DNA of 64,000 nt from Paenisporosarcina cavernae (GTDB taxonomy: Bacteria; Bacillota; Bacilli; Bacillales_A; Planococcaceae), in NCBI RefSeq assembly GCF_003595195.1, contig NZ_CP032418.1:136501-200500 (forward strand), written 5' to 3'. Every line of letters begins with the position of its first letter. Within the stretch, counting starts at the first letter, position 1. Under the pieces are notes generated by a model. That model saw only the letters and a program-made list of their open reading frames with translations. It ran no database searches and was not told the DNA's origin. The position numbers and the translations under genes are program-made. Shown here piece by piece: positions 34,612 to 43,464 of the stretch.

Positions 34612-34636
34612 CCGAAATAATTACTAGATATTTCGG
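34612..34636. promoter_or_regulatory. 8-bp perfect dyad upstream of the MATE gene
   Basis: CCGAAATA (34612-34619) and TATTTCGG (34629-34636) form a perfect inverted repeat with a 9-base spacer, 52 bases before the MATE start and without a T run. It fits an operator better than a terminator. Confidence 0.5.
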
Positions 34637-34687
34637 ACATTTCCTGCTAGTATATCCTAATTGTGCAAAGCGAAGGAAGGATAGGAA

Positions 34688-36043
34688 ATGAAAGAAAAGT
34701 TAAGTTTGTTCTCCTTAACATGGCCGATATTTTTAGAAGTGTTTTTATTCATGTTAATGGGAATTGTCGATACATTTATGTTATCTGCGTTATCGGATGA
34801 TGCAGTGTCAGGTGTTGGGGCTGCTAATCAATACATCCATATCGCGATTTTGATATTAGAAGTGGTGGGAACGGGAGCGTCTATTGTTGTGGCGCAGTAT
34901 TTGGGATCAAAGCGTTTCAAAGAAGCGGCCGAAATCTCCGCTAATGCAGTAACGATGAATTTAATTGCTGGACTTGTGATGAGTGTAGCGTACTTTTTCT
35001 TTGCGAAAAACATGATGGTCGCGATGAACTTGCAAGGCGAAGTGTTGATGTATGCGGAAAGTTACTTATCAATTGTTGGGGGAGCGATTTTCCTTCAAGC
35101 AATTATTAATGCGCTCGCAGCGATTATACGTGTTCATGGATGGACGAAACAAACGATGTATGTATCACTTGGAATGAATGTCGTGCACGTCATCGGAAAC
35201 TATGTGCTGATATTTGGGAAGTTCGGATTTCCGGAATTGGGAGTAGAAGGTGCAGCGATTTCTTCTATCTTTAGTCGATTTTTAGCAGTGCTCGTATTCT
35301 TTTGGTTATTTTATCAAGTGTTAGAGTACCGCTTGAAAGTTTCGTACTACTTCCGGTTAACTAGGGAGTACGTGAAAAAGATTTTGCGCATTGGGATGCC
35401 ATCGGCGTTTGAGATGGTCATCTACCAAGCCACGCAAATTGTCTTTTTATACTACGTGACGTATTTAGGGGCAGAATCACTCGCTGCACGGCAATACGCG
35501 ATGAATATTTCGATGTTCACGTATTTATTCGCCATCGCAATTGGAATGGGGACAGCCATTATTGTCGGTCGGTACATTGGAGCGAATGAAAAAGATGCCG
35601 CGTATGTTCAAGTGTGGAAAAGTTTGCACTACGCACTTATTTTTACGGTTAGTGCAGTTGCGATCATGGTCATTTTCCGAAAACCACTCGTTGGTGTTTT
35701 TACGGACAATCCAGATGTGTTAAAGCTTGCGACAACAGTGATTGTTTTGGGAATTTTACTCGAAACTGGGCGTACCTTTAACATTGTCATTATTAACTCC
35801 TTAAAAGCATCTGGCGACGCCAAGTTTCCCGTCATGATGGCTGTCCTTTCGATGGTGCTCATGAGTTTACCCCTTGGATACTTGTTTGTCTTTGTCCTCG
35901 ATTTTGGGCTTGTCGGCATCTGGTTAGCAATTGCGGCAGATGAATGGTTACGCGGCGTCATTATGTTCTTCCGGTGGAGAAGTCGAAAATGGGAAAAATA
36001 CGCACTCGTTTCACCAAAAGCAAAAGCAGCGATTCCAGAATAG
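34688..36043 (+). CDS. MATE-family efflux transporter
   Basis: A 451-residue, 12-helix multidrug and toxin extrusion protein. The N-terminal half starts LTWPIFLEVFLFMLMGIVDTFMLS and has GVGAANQYIHI and VVAQYLGSK; the second half repeats the pattern (IGMPSAFEMVIYQATQIVF, GTAIIVGRYIGANE). It would export cationic or hydrophobic compounds by sodium or proton antiport. GAAGGAAGG precedes ATG 34688. It is a single gene with a dyad in its promoter region that may bind a regulator encoded elsewhere. Confidence 0.9.
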   Translation: MKEKLSLFSLTWPIFLEVFLFMLMGIVDTFMLSALSDDAVSGVGAANQYIHIAILILEVVGTGASIVVAQYLGSKRFKEAAEISANAVTMNLIAGLVMSVAYFFFAKNMMVAMNLQGEVLMYAESYLSIVGGAIFLQAIINALAAIIRVHGWTKQTMYVSLGMNVVHVIGNYVLIFGKFGFPELGVEGAAISSIFSRFLAVLVFFWLFYQVLEYRLKVSYYFRLTREYVKKILRIGMPSAFEMVIYQATQIVFLYYVTYLGAESLAARQYAMNISMFTYLFAIAIGMGTAIIVGRYIGANEKDAAYVQVWKSLHYALIFTVSAVAIMVIFRKPLVGVFTDNPDVLKLATTVIVLGILLETGRTFNIVIINSLKASGDAKFPVMMAVLSMVLMSLPLGYLFVFVLDFGLVGIWLAIAADEWLRGVIMFFRWRSRKWEKYALVSPKAKAAIPE

Positions 36044-36060
36044 GGATCGCTGCTTTTTTT
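36022..36060. terminator. Terminator overlapping the end of the MATE gene
   Basis: GCAGCGAT (36026-36033) pairs with ATCGCTGC (36046-36053), followed by seven T. The left arm lies within the last codons. The minus-strand copy also has a T-rich tail. Confidence 0.88.
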
Positions 36061-36068
36061 GATGGCAT

Positions 36069-36533
36069 TTAAGGCATCACTTTTTTCGGGGCGTACTTAC
36101 TTCCGATATAAAAAATAAGAGGTGTTCCAATAATCGTTGGTAACAACCATACCAATATGTACGGCAAGTCTTGTAAAAATGGTAGTTGATCAGCATTTGT
36201 GACAAGCGTTGCGGTGACAACACCAATATAAGACCCGAGCATTCCACCAATATGAGGGCCGAGAAATCCTCTTTTTCGCCGTTTGATGGAAAGGTAGCCC
36301 CATAATGCAAATCCATAGGAGAAGATCGCGATAAAAAATAAAAATGCGCTTTTTTCCCAAGAAAGGATGGCCAAAATGATGGCGGAAACTGCAACGACTA
36401 CGTAGGAAGCATGGTATAGCTCGCCAGCGAAGGTATGGAGACCTCGTCGTTTTCGAGCAAACATAGCAGCGAGCCCACTAATAAGGCAGATGAAACCGGT
36501 AACAATATGAATCGTGAGAATCATTCCGTACAA
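36069..36533 (-). CDS. DUF2306-like membrane protein
   Basis: A 154-residue protein with four membrane helices and the early histidines IHIVTGFICLISG and GLHTFAGELYHASY, a layout shared with DUF2306-type proteins that are suspected heme or redox membrane proteins. The start is TTG 36533, eight bases after AGGAGG; no better start exists. It lies 12 bases after the VOC gene on the same strand and is probably cotranscribed with it. No function is established. Confidence 0.7.
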   Translation of the reverse strand: MYGMILTIHIVTGFICLISGLAAMFARKRRGLHTFAGELYHASYVVVAVSAIILAILSWEKSAFLFFIAIFSYGFALWGYLSIKRRKRGFLGPHIGGMLGSYIGVVTATLVTNADQLPFLQDLPYILVWLLPTIIGTPLIFYIGSKYAPKKVMP

Positions 36534-36545
36534 TTTGATATCCTC

Positions 36546-36926
36546 CTAATGCGACTGACATACACCGAGTGGATTTCCATCAGGATCTAAAAACGTAAAG
36601 TAACGCGTTTTTCCCTCTCCAGAAATCGCATTTACTTGAACATGTTGATCAAGTAAATATGCGTGCAGACCATCAAAATCATCTGTTAAAAAATTCACAT
36701 ATTTTTCTACTCCATAATTGTTATCAGGGAATGTAATTCCGGTATGACCCGGCGTCTCTACTAAGCACAATACAGGGTGGGAGTGTTCGGATAGCCTCAC
36801 AACTGCCCCTTCTTTTTTGACATAGACTTTCTGACAGCCAAGTATCGATTCGTACCAGTCGGCTGCAAGTTGTGTATTCGTGACGGGAATAAAAATTCCT
36901 TCTACACCTTTAAGTTTGGACGACAT
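36546..36926 (-). CDS. VOC-family protein
   Basis: A 126-residue VOC-fold protein: EGIFIPVTNTQLAADWYESILG at the start, YVNFLTDDFDGLHAYLLDQHV in the second half, and YFTFLDPDGNPLGVC at the end, which supplies the usual late acidic/aromatic motif. AGGAGG lies seven bases before ATG 36926. It is the first gene of a two-gene unit with the DUF2306-like membrane protein. Substrate unknown; it is one of three VOC proteins in the window. Confidence 0.82.
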   Translation of the reverse strand: MSSKLKGVEGIFIPVTNTQLAADWYESILGCQKVYVKKEGAVVRLSEHSHPVLCLVETPGHTGITFPDNNYGVEKYVNFLTDDFDGLHAYLLDQHVQVNAISGEGKTRYFTFLDPDGNPLGVCQSH

Positions 36927-37021
36927 ATTAAAAACCTCCTAAAGAATTCCTCCTTCTCCATATTCGGGATTAAGAAGGAAATTCCTTTAAAAGGTTTTTG
37001 TGATCATTCTCAGATTAATAG

Positions 37022-37116
37022 GGTGCGAGTGTCGAAGTTGCGGGTCTCGAGTCATGCGGATGTGCGATATCGCTTGAAATGGTGCGATTCATACGATTTC
37101 GTGTGCGATTCATGCC
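37022..37116. repeat. Degenerate GTGCGA repeat cluster
   Basis: GTGCGA recurs at 37023, 37062, 37082 and 37103, the last two within GTGCGATTCAT. The 230-base gap between the VOC and cysK genes holds no other feature I can identify. Related copies lie at 17458 and 42373-42400. Confidence 0.6.
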
Positions 37117-37155
37117 GAAATAAGAGTAATTTATCAAATAGTTAACAGAGACTCG

Positions 37156-38079
37156 TTATTTTTCTTCTCCGAAAAGGTCCATACTTAAGTAGCGTTCACC
37201 TGTATCGGGTGCGATGCACACTACTTTTTTGCCTTTACCGAGTCGTTTTGCGACTTCAATCGCCGCGTAGACAGATGCACCTGCAGAAGGTCCGACAAAA
37301 ATACCTTCTTCACGAGCGAGGCGTAGGAACATGGTGATCGCATCGTCATCCTCAATTTGCATAATTTCATCATAAATCGATGTGTTCAAAATTGGCGGGA
37401 TAAATCCTGGGCTCGTTCCGACTAATTTGTGTTTTCCTGGTTTTCCACCGGAAAGAACGGGTGAGCCTTTCGGTTCTACGACCGCGATATATAGATTCGG
37501 GAAATGCTCTTTCAACGTTTCCCCTGTCCCTGTAATGGTTCCGCCAGTTCCAGCAGATGCGACAAAGGCATCTAGTTGTCCGCCAGTTTGTTCAATGATT
37601 TCCACTGCAGTTGTCCCTCGGTGGGCATCTGGGTTTGCGCTATTTTCAAATTGCTGTGGAATAAAACCGTTTGGCGTATTTGCGAGAATTTCTTCTGCTT
37701 TTCGAATCGCTCCCGGCATTTTCTCCGCTTGAGGTGTCAGCACCACTTCGGCACCAAATGCTTTTAATAAATTGATGCGTTCCTGCGTACTGTTATCAGG
37801 TAGCACTAAAATTGCTTTATATCCACGTGCAGCAGCAACCATCGCCAGTCCGATACCAGTGTTGCCACTTGTAGGCTCGATGATCGTATCTCCAGGTTGA
37901 ATGCGTCCTTGTTTTTCCGCTTCAACAATCATATTGTTCGCTGCTCGGTCTTTCACGCTTTTCGTTGGGTTGAACATTTCTAATTTCACATACACGTCCG
38001 CCGCATTTTCGGGAACGAGTTTGTTTAATTTTACTAATGGCGTATTTCCGATTAAATCGGTGATATTTTCATAAATCAT
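37156..38079 (-). CDS. cysK: Cysteine synthase A
   Basis: A 307-residue fold-type II PLP enzyme making cysteine from O-acetylserine and sulfide. It shows NTPLVKLNKL, the Schiff-base lysine in NPTKSVKDRAA, the substrate loop PTSGNTGIGLA, the phosphate-binding SAGTGGTITGTG, and the C-terminal PDTGERYLS. Length fits the family. AGAGGAG precedes ATG 38079; the 41-residue upstream extension has no ribosome site and runs toward the TetR gene. It lies 124 bases downstream of that gene and may have its own promoter. Confidence 0.94.
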   Translation of the reverse strand: MIYENITDLIGNTPLVKLNKLVPENAADVYVKLEMFNPTKSVKDRAANNMIVEAEKQGRIQPGDTIIEPTSGNTGIGLAMVAAARGYKAILVLPDNSTQERINLLKAFGAEVVLTPQAEKMPGAIRKAEEILANTPNGFIPQQFENSANPDAHRGTTAVEIIEQTGGQLDAFVASAGTGGTITGTGETLKEHFPNLYIAVVEPKGSPVLSGGKPGKHKLVGTSPGFIPPILNTSIYDEIMQIEDDDAITMFLRLAREEGIFVGPSAGASVYAAIEVAKRLGKGKKVVCIAPDTGERYLSMDLFGEEK

Positions 38080-38202
38080 GGGTTTGCTCCTCTCAAATGC
38101 TAGTCCCTCTATTTTACCGCAAATGACGTTATTCCGCCAAAACCGAGCGCTAAAATCGGGATTAACATGCAGAAAACAGTTCATTTTTTCCAATTGTAGC
38201 AA

Positions 38203-39033
38203 CTAAAAACGCAGCTGGCGCAATAAATACCGTAGCCATTCCGTTCGATCTTGCTTGGAAATATTGTGCGTTAGTCCTGTAACAACCGCTTTACGAGGTT
38301 GTTCCTTCACCAATTCCTCTTTTAAAATCTCTAAACTTTCTAGTTCTAACGGATCTGTCACGTGTAGCTGAACGTCTTCGATTTCTTCGATGACAGTTTC
38401 TGCAGAAATCGTAACAACTTCTAACTGTGATTCCGATTCAAGCAATGCCTCCGTAACATATGCTTTTTTAGAATGTGCTGCTAAGATGTCCGTCTTTTCC
38501 ACAAGCATGGCAGAAAGTTTTTCAAAGTCATGTGGCATCGGTTGAAGCAAGATTAGCTCGGAGTAAGCGCGCAAAAATCCTTTCATCAAAACAAGTAAGT
38601 CGTACCGTGTTTCTTGAATGCTGTCGCCGTACACTTGATCAAGTAATTGCAGCAAGGAATGATTTAACCGGTTATCGTAACCTTTTAGTTTTTCAAAAAG
38701 CTCTTGGTTAATCGAATGCATATGTTCTTGGATGAATACTTTGGCGAATGAGGCATGTTCTTCGAATATTGATAAGTTAAATAGAAAGAACGCATGAAGT
38801 TTCTCCTTCGGTGCCGTCGAACTGTTCACGAAATCGTCAATTTTTCCCAAAATGAACTTCATAAAATAATCAAAGATGGAAAGTAACAATTCATCTTTCG
38901 ACTTGAAATGTAGATAAAATGCGCCTTTGGAGATTCCGCACGCCTCTGTAATATGTTGAACTGAAGTCGCTTCAATTCCGTTTTGGGCAAATAACTCGAT
39001 GGAGGTATCTACAATTAATTGTTTTTTAGACAT
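38203..39033 (-). CDS. TetR-family repressor of the RND pump
   Basis: A 276-residue TetR regulator, longer than usual (about 190-200). The N-terminal helix-turn-helix domain (ATSVQHITEACGISKGAFYLHFKSKDELL, about 22-50) is canonical, and the following ligand-binding part resembles YerO-type proteins. The last 80 residues are an acidic extension (VVTISAETVIEEIEDVQLHV) of unknown role. It is divergent from the SwrC-like RND gene, and two TGAC...GTCA dyads lie between them, indicating that it represses the pump and itself. Confidence 0.87.
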   Translation of the reverse strand: MSKKQLIVDTSIELFAQNGIEATSVQHITEACGISKGAFYLHFKSKDELLLSIFDYFMKFILGKIDDFVNSSTAPKEKLHAFFLFNLSIFEEHASFAKVFIQEHMHSINQELFEKLKGYDNRLNHSLLQLLDQVYGDSIQETRYDLLVLMKGFLRAYSELILLQPMPHDFEKLSAMLVEKTDILAAHSKKAYVTEALLESESQLEVVTISAETVIEEIEDVQLHVTDPLELESLEILKEELVKEQPRKAVVTGLTHNISKQDRTEWLRYLLRQLRF

Positions 39034-39062
39034 AAAATAGGTTCGCTCTTTTCTATGGAAAT

Positions 39063-39113
39063 TGACTTTTGACTATGTGGTCATTATTATAAAGAAATGT
39101 GACTGAGTAGTCA
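39063..39113 (+). promoter_or_regulatory. RND promoter with two TetR-type operators
   Basis: TGACTATGTGGTCA (39070-39083) and TGACTGAGTAGTCA (39100-39113) are two dyads 30 bp apart. A promoter, TTGACT (39063-39068) with TATTAT (39085-39090), has the first dyad in its spacer and the second near the transcription start. Confidence 0.78.
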
Positions 39114-39130
39114 AGAAGGGGAGAAATAGA

Positions 39131-42100
39131 GTGAATTCAATTGTTCGGTTTGTATTAAAAAATAAGTTAGCGGTTTGGTTAATAACCATTATCGTGACAA
39201 TATCAGGTCTTTATTCCGCGACTCAGATGAAAATGGAAACAATTCCCGATATCTCGATTCCATACTTAACGGTTATGACCGTGTATCCAGGTGCAACACC
39301 GGAAAAAGTAATGGATGATTTGTCGATTCCGATTGAAAAGAAAGTGGAATCGATGGAAGGCGTAAAGGCAGTATTCTCAAATTCGTACGCGAATATGTCG
39401 AGTGTACAATTAGAATTTGAGTATGAAGTAGACATGGATGAAGCGAAGCGGGAAGTGCAATCGTTAATCGATCAAGTCACTTTCCCAGAGCAAGCACAAG
39501 ATCCAATTATTACTCGCATCAGTATGAATATGATGCCTGTTATTGCACTAAGCGTGAGTAGTAGTAAAGAAGATATTGTTTCCCTTACTTCATTAGTGGA
39601 AGACGTTGTCGTTCCGAAAATCGAGAAAATTGACGGCGTTTCTTCTGTAGCGGTGTCTGGTCAAAATATCGAAGAAGTAGAGCTAACGTATGATGAAGAA
39701 GCACTCGCAAAGTATAATGTGACGAAAGAATCGATTGCGCAAATGATTCAAGCGAGTGATATGGACGTTTCACTCGGACTTTTCCAATTTGACGATGCAG
39801 AAGAAGCGGTCTCTGTGGACGGGAAGCTCACAACAGTCGATCAGTTAAATGACTTGCTGATTCCAGTGACGCCATCGGAAACACAACCTCTACCAATGGT
39901 GAACTTAGGCGAACTTGCATCGATTGAGTTAGTTGGAAAAGTAGAATCTGTTTCTCGTACAAACGGGGAAGAAGCGATTGCAATTCAAATTGTGAAAGCG
40001 CAAGACGCCAATACAGTAACGGTTGTGAATGAAGTGAAGGATGTCGTAAAGGAACTAGGTAAAACACATCCAGAACTGACCATCGATACAACACTTGACC
40101 AAGGAAAACCAATTGAAGATTCTGTTGAAACAATGATTAGTAAAGCATTGTTCGGGGCGGGATTTGCCGTGCTGATCATCTTATTATTCTTACGAGATTT
40201 TAGATCGACGATTATTTCCATTGTCTCCATCCCTGTATCGATTTTGATGGCAATTCTTATTTTGAAATGGATGGATATAACGTTGAATATTATGACACTT
40301 GGGGCGATAACCGTCGCGATTGGACGGGTAATTGATGACTCGATTGTCGTTGTGGAAAATATTTATCGACGGATTCACTTAAAAGAGGAAAGGTTAACTG
40401 GTGGACCTTTAGTCCGTGCAGCAACGATTGAAATGTTTAAGCCGATATTATCGTCGACATTAGTAACGGTTGCGGTATTTGCACCACTGATCTTTGTCGG
40501 TGGAATGGTGGGAGAATTATTTACACCGTTTGCCTTAACGATGACATTCGCACTCGGAGCATCACTATTAGTTGCGATTACGATTGTACCGGCAATGTCG
40601 CATCTTTTATTCCGCAAAAAATTAGCAACGACAAAACAACCGAACCAACATAAAGAGCAAGGGAAACTGTCGAATGGCTATAAAAAAGGCTTGGCTTGGA
40701 CGTTGCGCCATAAGGTGGTTACGCTCCTTCTAGCATTTGTGTTATTCGGATCGAGTTTAGCGCTTGCACCAATTATCGGCTTCAGTTTCCTCGGTAGCGA
40801 AGAAGAAAAAATGATGTACTTAACGTACACGCCCGCTCCTGGGGAATTAAAAGAAGACATGCTGGAAAATGTGGAAGTCGTCGAACAAAAAATGATGGAC
40901 CGCAAAGATGTCGATATTGTTCAAGTGTCTGTTTCGGACAAAGCAGATCCGATGGCCGCAATGGCTGGTGGTGGATCAAACGGAGCACTCCTTTTCGTTA
41001 TTTTTGACGAGGATACGAAAAACTTCCAAGACGTAAAAGCAGAAGTGGAAGAAAGCTTGAAAAATATGGATCAATCGGGTGAATGGAAATCGCAAAACTT
41101 TGCAGCAGGCGGTATGGCTGGCAATGAATTAAGCTATACCATTTACGGTGATGACTTATCAAAAGTAGAAAAAGCAGTAGACGAAATCGAAGCTGCCATG
41201 AGTAAAAGTGACAAAGTGAAAGATGTGACTACTAGCTTATCAGATCGATTCACTGAGCATTCTTTAGAAACAGATCAACAAACGTTACTGCAATACGGAT
41301 TAACGACAGGTCAACTAGCGATGCTGTTAAATCCGATGCAGCAAGAAGAAGTGTTAACAACGATCGAACGAGATGATACAACTATTGATGTGATCGTAAA
41401 AGCAGAAGACAAATCGGTGGATTCGTTTGATGCGTTACTCGACACAGAAATTCCAACTGCTATGGGTACAACCGTACCGCTTAAAGACATTGTCGAAGTG
41501 GAAGAAGGTTCCGCATCTTCTACATTGGACAGAAGCAAAGGACAATTCTACGCATCCGTTTCTGGGACGATTACAAGTAAAGACATTACAAAAGCTTCAG
41601 AGGACGTGGATAAGAAAGTAGATGCAATTGATTTACCGAATGGCGTGGAAATCGGCGTCGATGGTGTCACGGCTGACATGCAAGAAACCTTCACACAACT
41701 AGGTCTCGCAATGCTAGCTGCGATTGCGATCGTCTACTTCATCTTAGTTGTCACATTTAGTGAAGGTGTTGCACCATTTGCAATTCTGTTCTCCTTACCG
41801 TTCACCGTAATCGGTGCGTTCGTTGGATTGTGGATTGCCGGAGAAACCATTTCTGTCTCCGTCATGATGGGTCTACTCATGCTCATCGGAATAGTTGTCA
41901 CGAATGCGATCGTACTCGTCGACCGAATCATTCACATGGAACGAGATGGAATGACAATGCGAGAAGCAGTTCTGGAGGCAGGTGCAACGCGTATTCGCCC
42001 AATCCTGATGACCGCAATCGCGACAATTGGTGCACTATTACCACTGGCGTTCGGATCAGAAGGCAGCGGATTAATCTCCAAAGCACTTGGTGTAACAGTA

Positions 42101-42217
42101 ATTGGAGGACTTGCTAGTTCGACGTTACTGACACTATTTATCGTGCCGATTGTCTATGAAATCCTCTCCAAACTTTTCAAGAAGAACCGTGCAAAAGCGG
42201 CAACAAGAGAATATTAA
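39131..42217 (+). CDS. SwrC/YerP-type RND efflux transporter
   Basis: A 1028-residue RND pump with 12 membrane helices and two large extracytoplasmic loops. The helix 4 proton-relay block VAIGRVIDDSIVVVENI contains the paired aspartates; the second half has GIVVTNAIVLVDRI. In Bacillus subtilis the homologue exports surfactin and supports swarming, and is controlled by the divergent TetR protein YerO; the same arrangement is seen here. The GTG start at 39131 has AGGGGAG upstream. No membrane-fusion or outer-membrane partner is encoded nearby, as expected in a Gram-positive bacterium. Confidence 0.92.
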   Translation: MNSIVRFVLKNKLAVWLITIIVTISGLYSATQMKMETIPDISIPYLTVMTVYPGATPEKVMDDLSIPIEKKVESMEGVKAVFSNSYANMSSVQLEFEYEVDMDEAKREVQSLIDQVTFPEQAQDPIITRISMNMMPVIALSVSSSKEDIVSLTSLVEDVVVPKIEKIDGVSSVAVSGQNIEEVELTYDEEALAKYNVTKESIAQMIQASDMDVSLGLFQFDDAEEAVSVDGKLTTVDQLNDLLIPVTPSETQPLPMVNLGELASIELVGKVESVSRTNGEEAIAIQIVKAQDANTVTVVNEVKDVVKELGKTHPELTIDTTLDQGKPIEDSVETMISKALFGAGFAVLIILLFLRDFRSTIISIVSIPVSILMAILILKWMDITLNIMTLGAITVAIGRVIDDSIVVVENIYRRIHLKEERLTGGPLVRAATIEMFKPILSSTLVTVAVFAPLIFVGGMVGELFTPFALTMTFALGASLLVAITIVPAMSHLLFRKKLATTKQPNQHKEQGKLSNGYKKGLAWTLRHKVVTLLLAFVLFGSSLALAPIIGFSFLGSEEEKMMYLTYTPAPGELKEDMLENVEVVEQKMMDRKDVDIVQVSVSDKADPMAAMAGGGSNGALLFVIFDEDTKNFQDVKAEVEESLKNMDQSGEWKSQNFAAGGMAGNELSYTIYGDDLSKVEKAVDEIEAAMSKSDKVKDVTTSLSDRFTEHSLETDQQTLLQYGLTTGQLAMLLNPMQQEEVLTTIERDDTTIDVIVKAEDKSVDSFDALLDTEIPTAMGTTVPLKDIVEVEEGSASSTLDRSKGQFYASVSGTITSKDITKASEDVDKKVDAIDLPNGVEIGVDGVTADMQETFTQLGLAMLAAIAIVYFILVVTFSEGVAPFAILFSLPFTVIGAFVGLWIAGETISVSVMMGLLMLIGIVVTNAIVLVDRIIHMERDGMTMREAVLEAGATRIRPILMTAIATIGALLPLAFGSEGSGLISKALGVTVIGGLASSTLLTLFIVPIVYEILSKLFKKNRAKAATREY

Positions 42218-42221
42218 AACG

Positions 42222-42255
42222 AAGACCATGGACTTTCGAGTTCATGGTTTTTTTG
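42222..42255 (+). terminator. Terminator after the RND gene
   Basis: ACCATGGAC (42225-42233) pairs with GTTCATGGT (42240-42248), with one G-T position, followed by TTTTTT. Confidence 0.85.
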
Positions 42256-42369
42256 TGGGCAATAGTACGGGAGAGGAAGGATGTACTGATCGGTTTATAT
42301 GAATCAGTGGGCGGATTAGGAAATGTAGAGGGCGCTTTTCAGTGAAATCACAGAATTTTCGTGAGTGAA

Positions 42370-42408
42370 TTCGGTGCGATATTCCTAAAATTGGTGCGAT
42401 TTTCATTC
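42370..42408. repeat. Pair of GGTGCGAT repeats
   Basis: GGTGCGAT occurs at 42373-42380 and 42393-42400, each followed by a pyrimidine-rich TTC stretch. The decamer TTCGGTGCGA (42370-42379) is also found at 17455-17464. The rest of the 42256-42461 gap shows only the small GGATGT hairpin before the GNAT gene. Confidence 0.6.
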
Positions 42409-42461
42409 TATGCAAGTAAAAAGTGGATGTCATCACATCCAGTTCATGGTACGTTAAATCT

Positions 42462-43319
42462 ATGAAAACATTTGTGAAAGATTATAAAAAAAATGACCAG
42501 TTGCGCCAATCGTTTGCAGATTTAGCGAAAAAAACGTTCGGCATCGACTTTGAAACGTGGTACCAGAATCGATACTGGAATGAGCATTACATTTGTTACA
42601 GCTATGCCTTGAATGGTGACATAATCGCAAACGTTTCGATTAATACAATGAACGTCTTTGTGCATGGTAACGTGAAAAAAGCGATTCAAATTGGGACCGT
42701 AATGACTAATCCAGCGTATCGTAACCAAGGGCTCGCTTCGGAACTACTTGAAAAAGTGTTTGCAGACTACGATTCGACATGTGATTTCTATTTTTTAGCG
42801 GCAAATGACCGCGCAATTTCTTTATATGAGAAGAACGGTTTCACTTCATGGATCGAAACGTCGTTTGTGATTGATGTTACAAATTATTCAAAACGAAATA
42901 GAGCACTCGAACCTGTTGAAATGACGGGAAAGGAATTCCTGAAACGAAAACGGAAGTCTATCCCTATATCCAACAAGCTAGCTGTCGAAAACGATGAACA
43001 TGTGTGGATGTTTTACTACCTGCATGGATTCAACGCTTGCCTCTACACAACAGACCATAACCTTACGATTGTCGCCGAATTTGATCAAGAGACTTGTCAT
43101 CTTTACGGCACTTTAAGTGAACGACCTTTCCATTTGGAACAACACTTACCAGTTATTCTTCACGAAGGGATTAACGAAGTCATCTGTCATTTCACTGTTG
43201 ACGAACCTTTACCTGGACTTTTCCTAGCAGAAGACACCTCTAATAATTGGATGGTTCGAAGTGTAACGGGTGCTTCATTCCCCAAAAATACTCGGTTTCC
43301 TAAGCTCGCACAAGCATAA
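42462..43319 (+). CDS. GNAT-family N-acetyltransferase with C-terminal extension
   Basis: A 285-residue protein. The N-terminal half is a GNAT domain (IGTVMTNPAYRNQGLASELLEKVF and DRAISLYEKNGF). The C-terminal 130 residues form a second, unrecognised domain, as in many two-domain Firmicute acetyltransferases. ATG 42462 gives the usual MKTFVKDY start, but no ribosome site is visible; a GGATGT-CATC-ACATCC hairpin (42424-42439) lies just upstream, and GTG 42423 is an alternative start. Acceptor unknown. Confidence 0.75.
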   Translation: MKTFVKDYKKNDQLRQSFADLAKKTFGIDFETWYQNRYWNEHYICYSYALNGDIIANVSINTMNVFVHGNVKKAIQIGTVMTNPAYRNQGLASELLEKVFADYDSTCDFYFLAANDRAISLYEKNGFTSWIETSFVIDVTNYSKRNRALEPVEMTGKEFLKRKRKSIPISNKLAVENDEHVWMFYYLHGFNACLYTTDHNLTIVAEFDQETCHLYGTLSERPFHLEQHLPVILHEGINEVICHFTVDEPLPGLFLAEDTSNNWMVRSVTGASFPKNTRFPKLAQA

Positions 43320-43464
43320 AGTGGAGACGTTTACCTGACAAAAGAGTCTTATGTAAGATGCTTTTTTATGGAATGAAATAAAGCAAACGCTAAAAATGAA
43401 GAATCTTATCAATGACTTTCTGGCGAAACACCACCGTTCGAACAACTAATGAGGAGTGATGAAT

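Noticed and set aside
37022-37116. The GTGCGA cluster as a CRISPR array
   Set aside because: Units are short, unequal and irregularly spaced, with no constant-length spacers and no cas genes in the window.
36870-37145. 91-codon plus-strand open frame running from the VOC gene into the repeat-containing gap
   Set aside because: It begins antisense inside the VOC start, has no ribosome site, and its end is made of the GTGCGA repeats.
38080-38202. 41-residue N-terminal extension of cysteine synthase
   Set aside because: The family starts at the MIYENITDLIGNTP segment and AGAGGAG precedes ATG 38079; the extension has no ribosome site.
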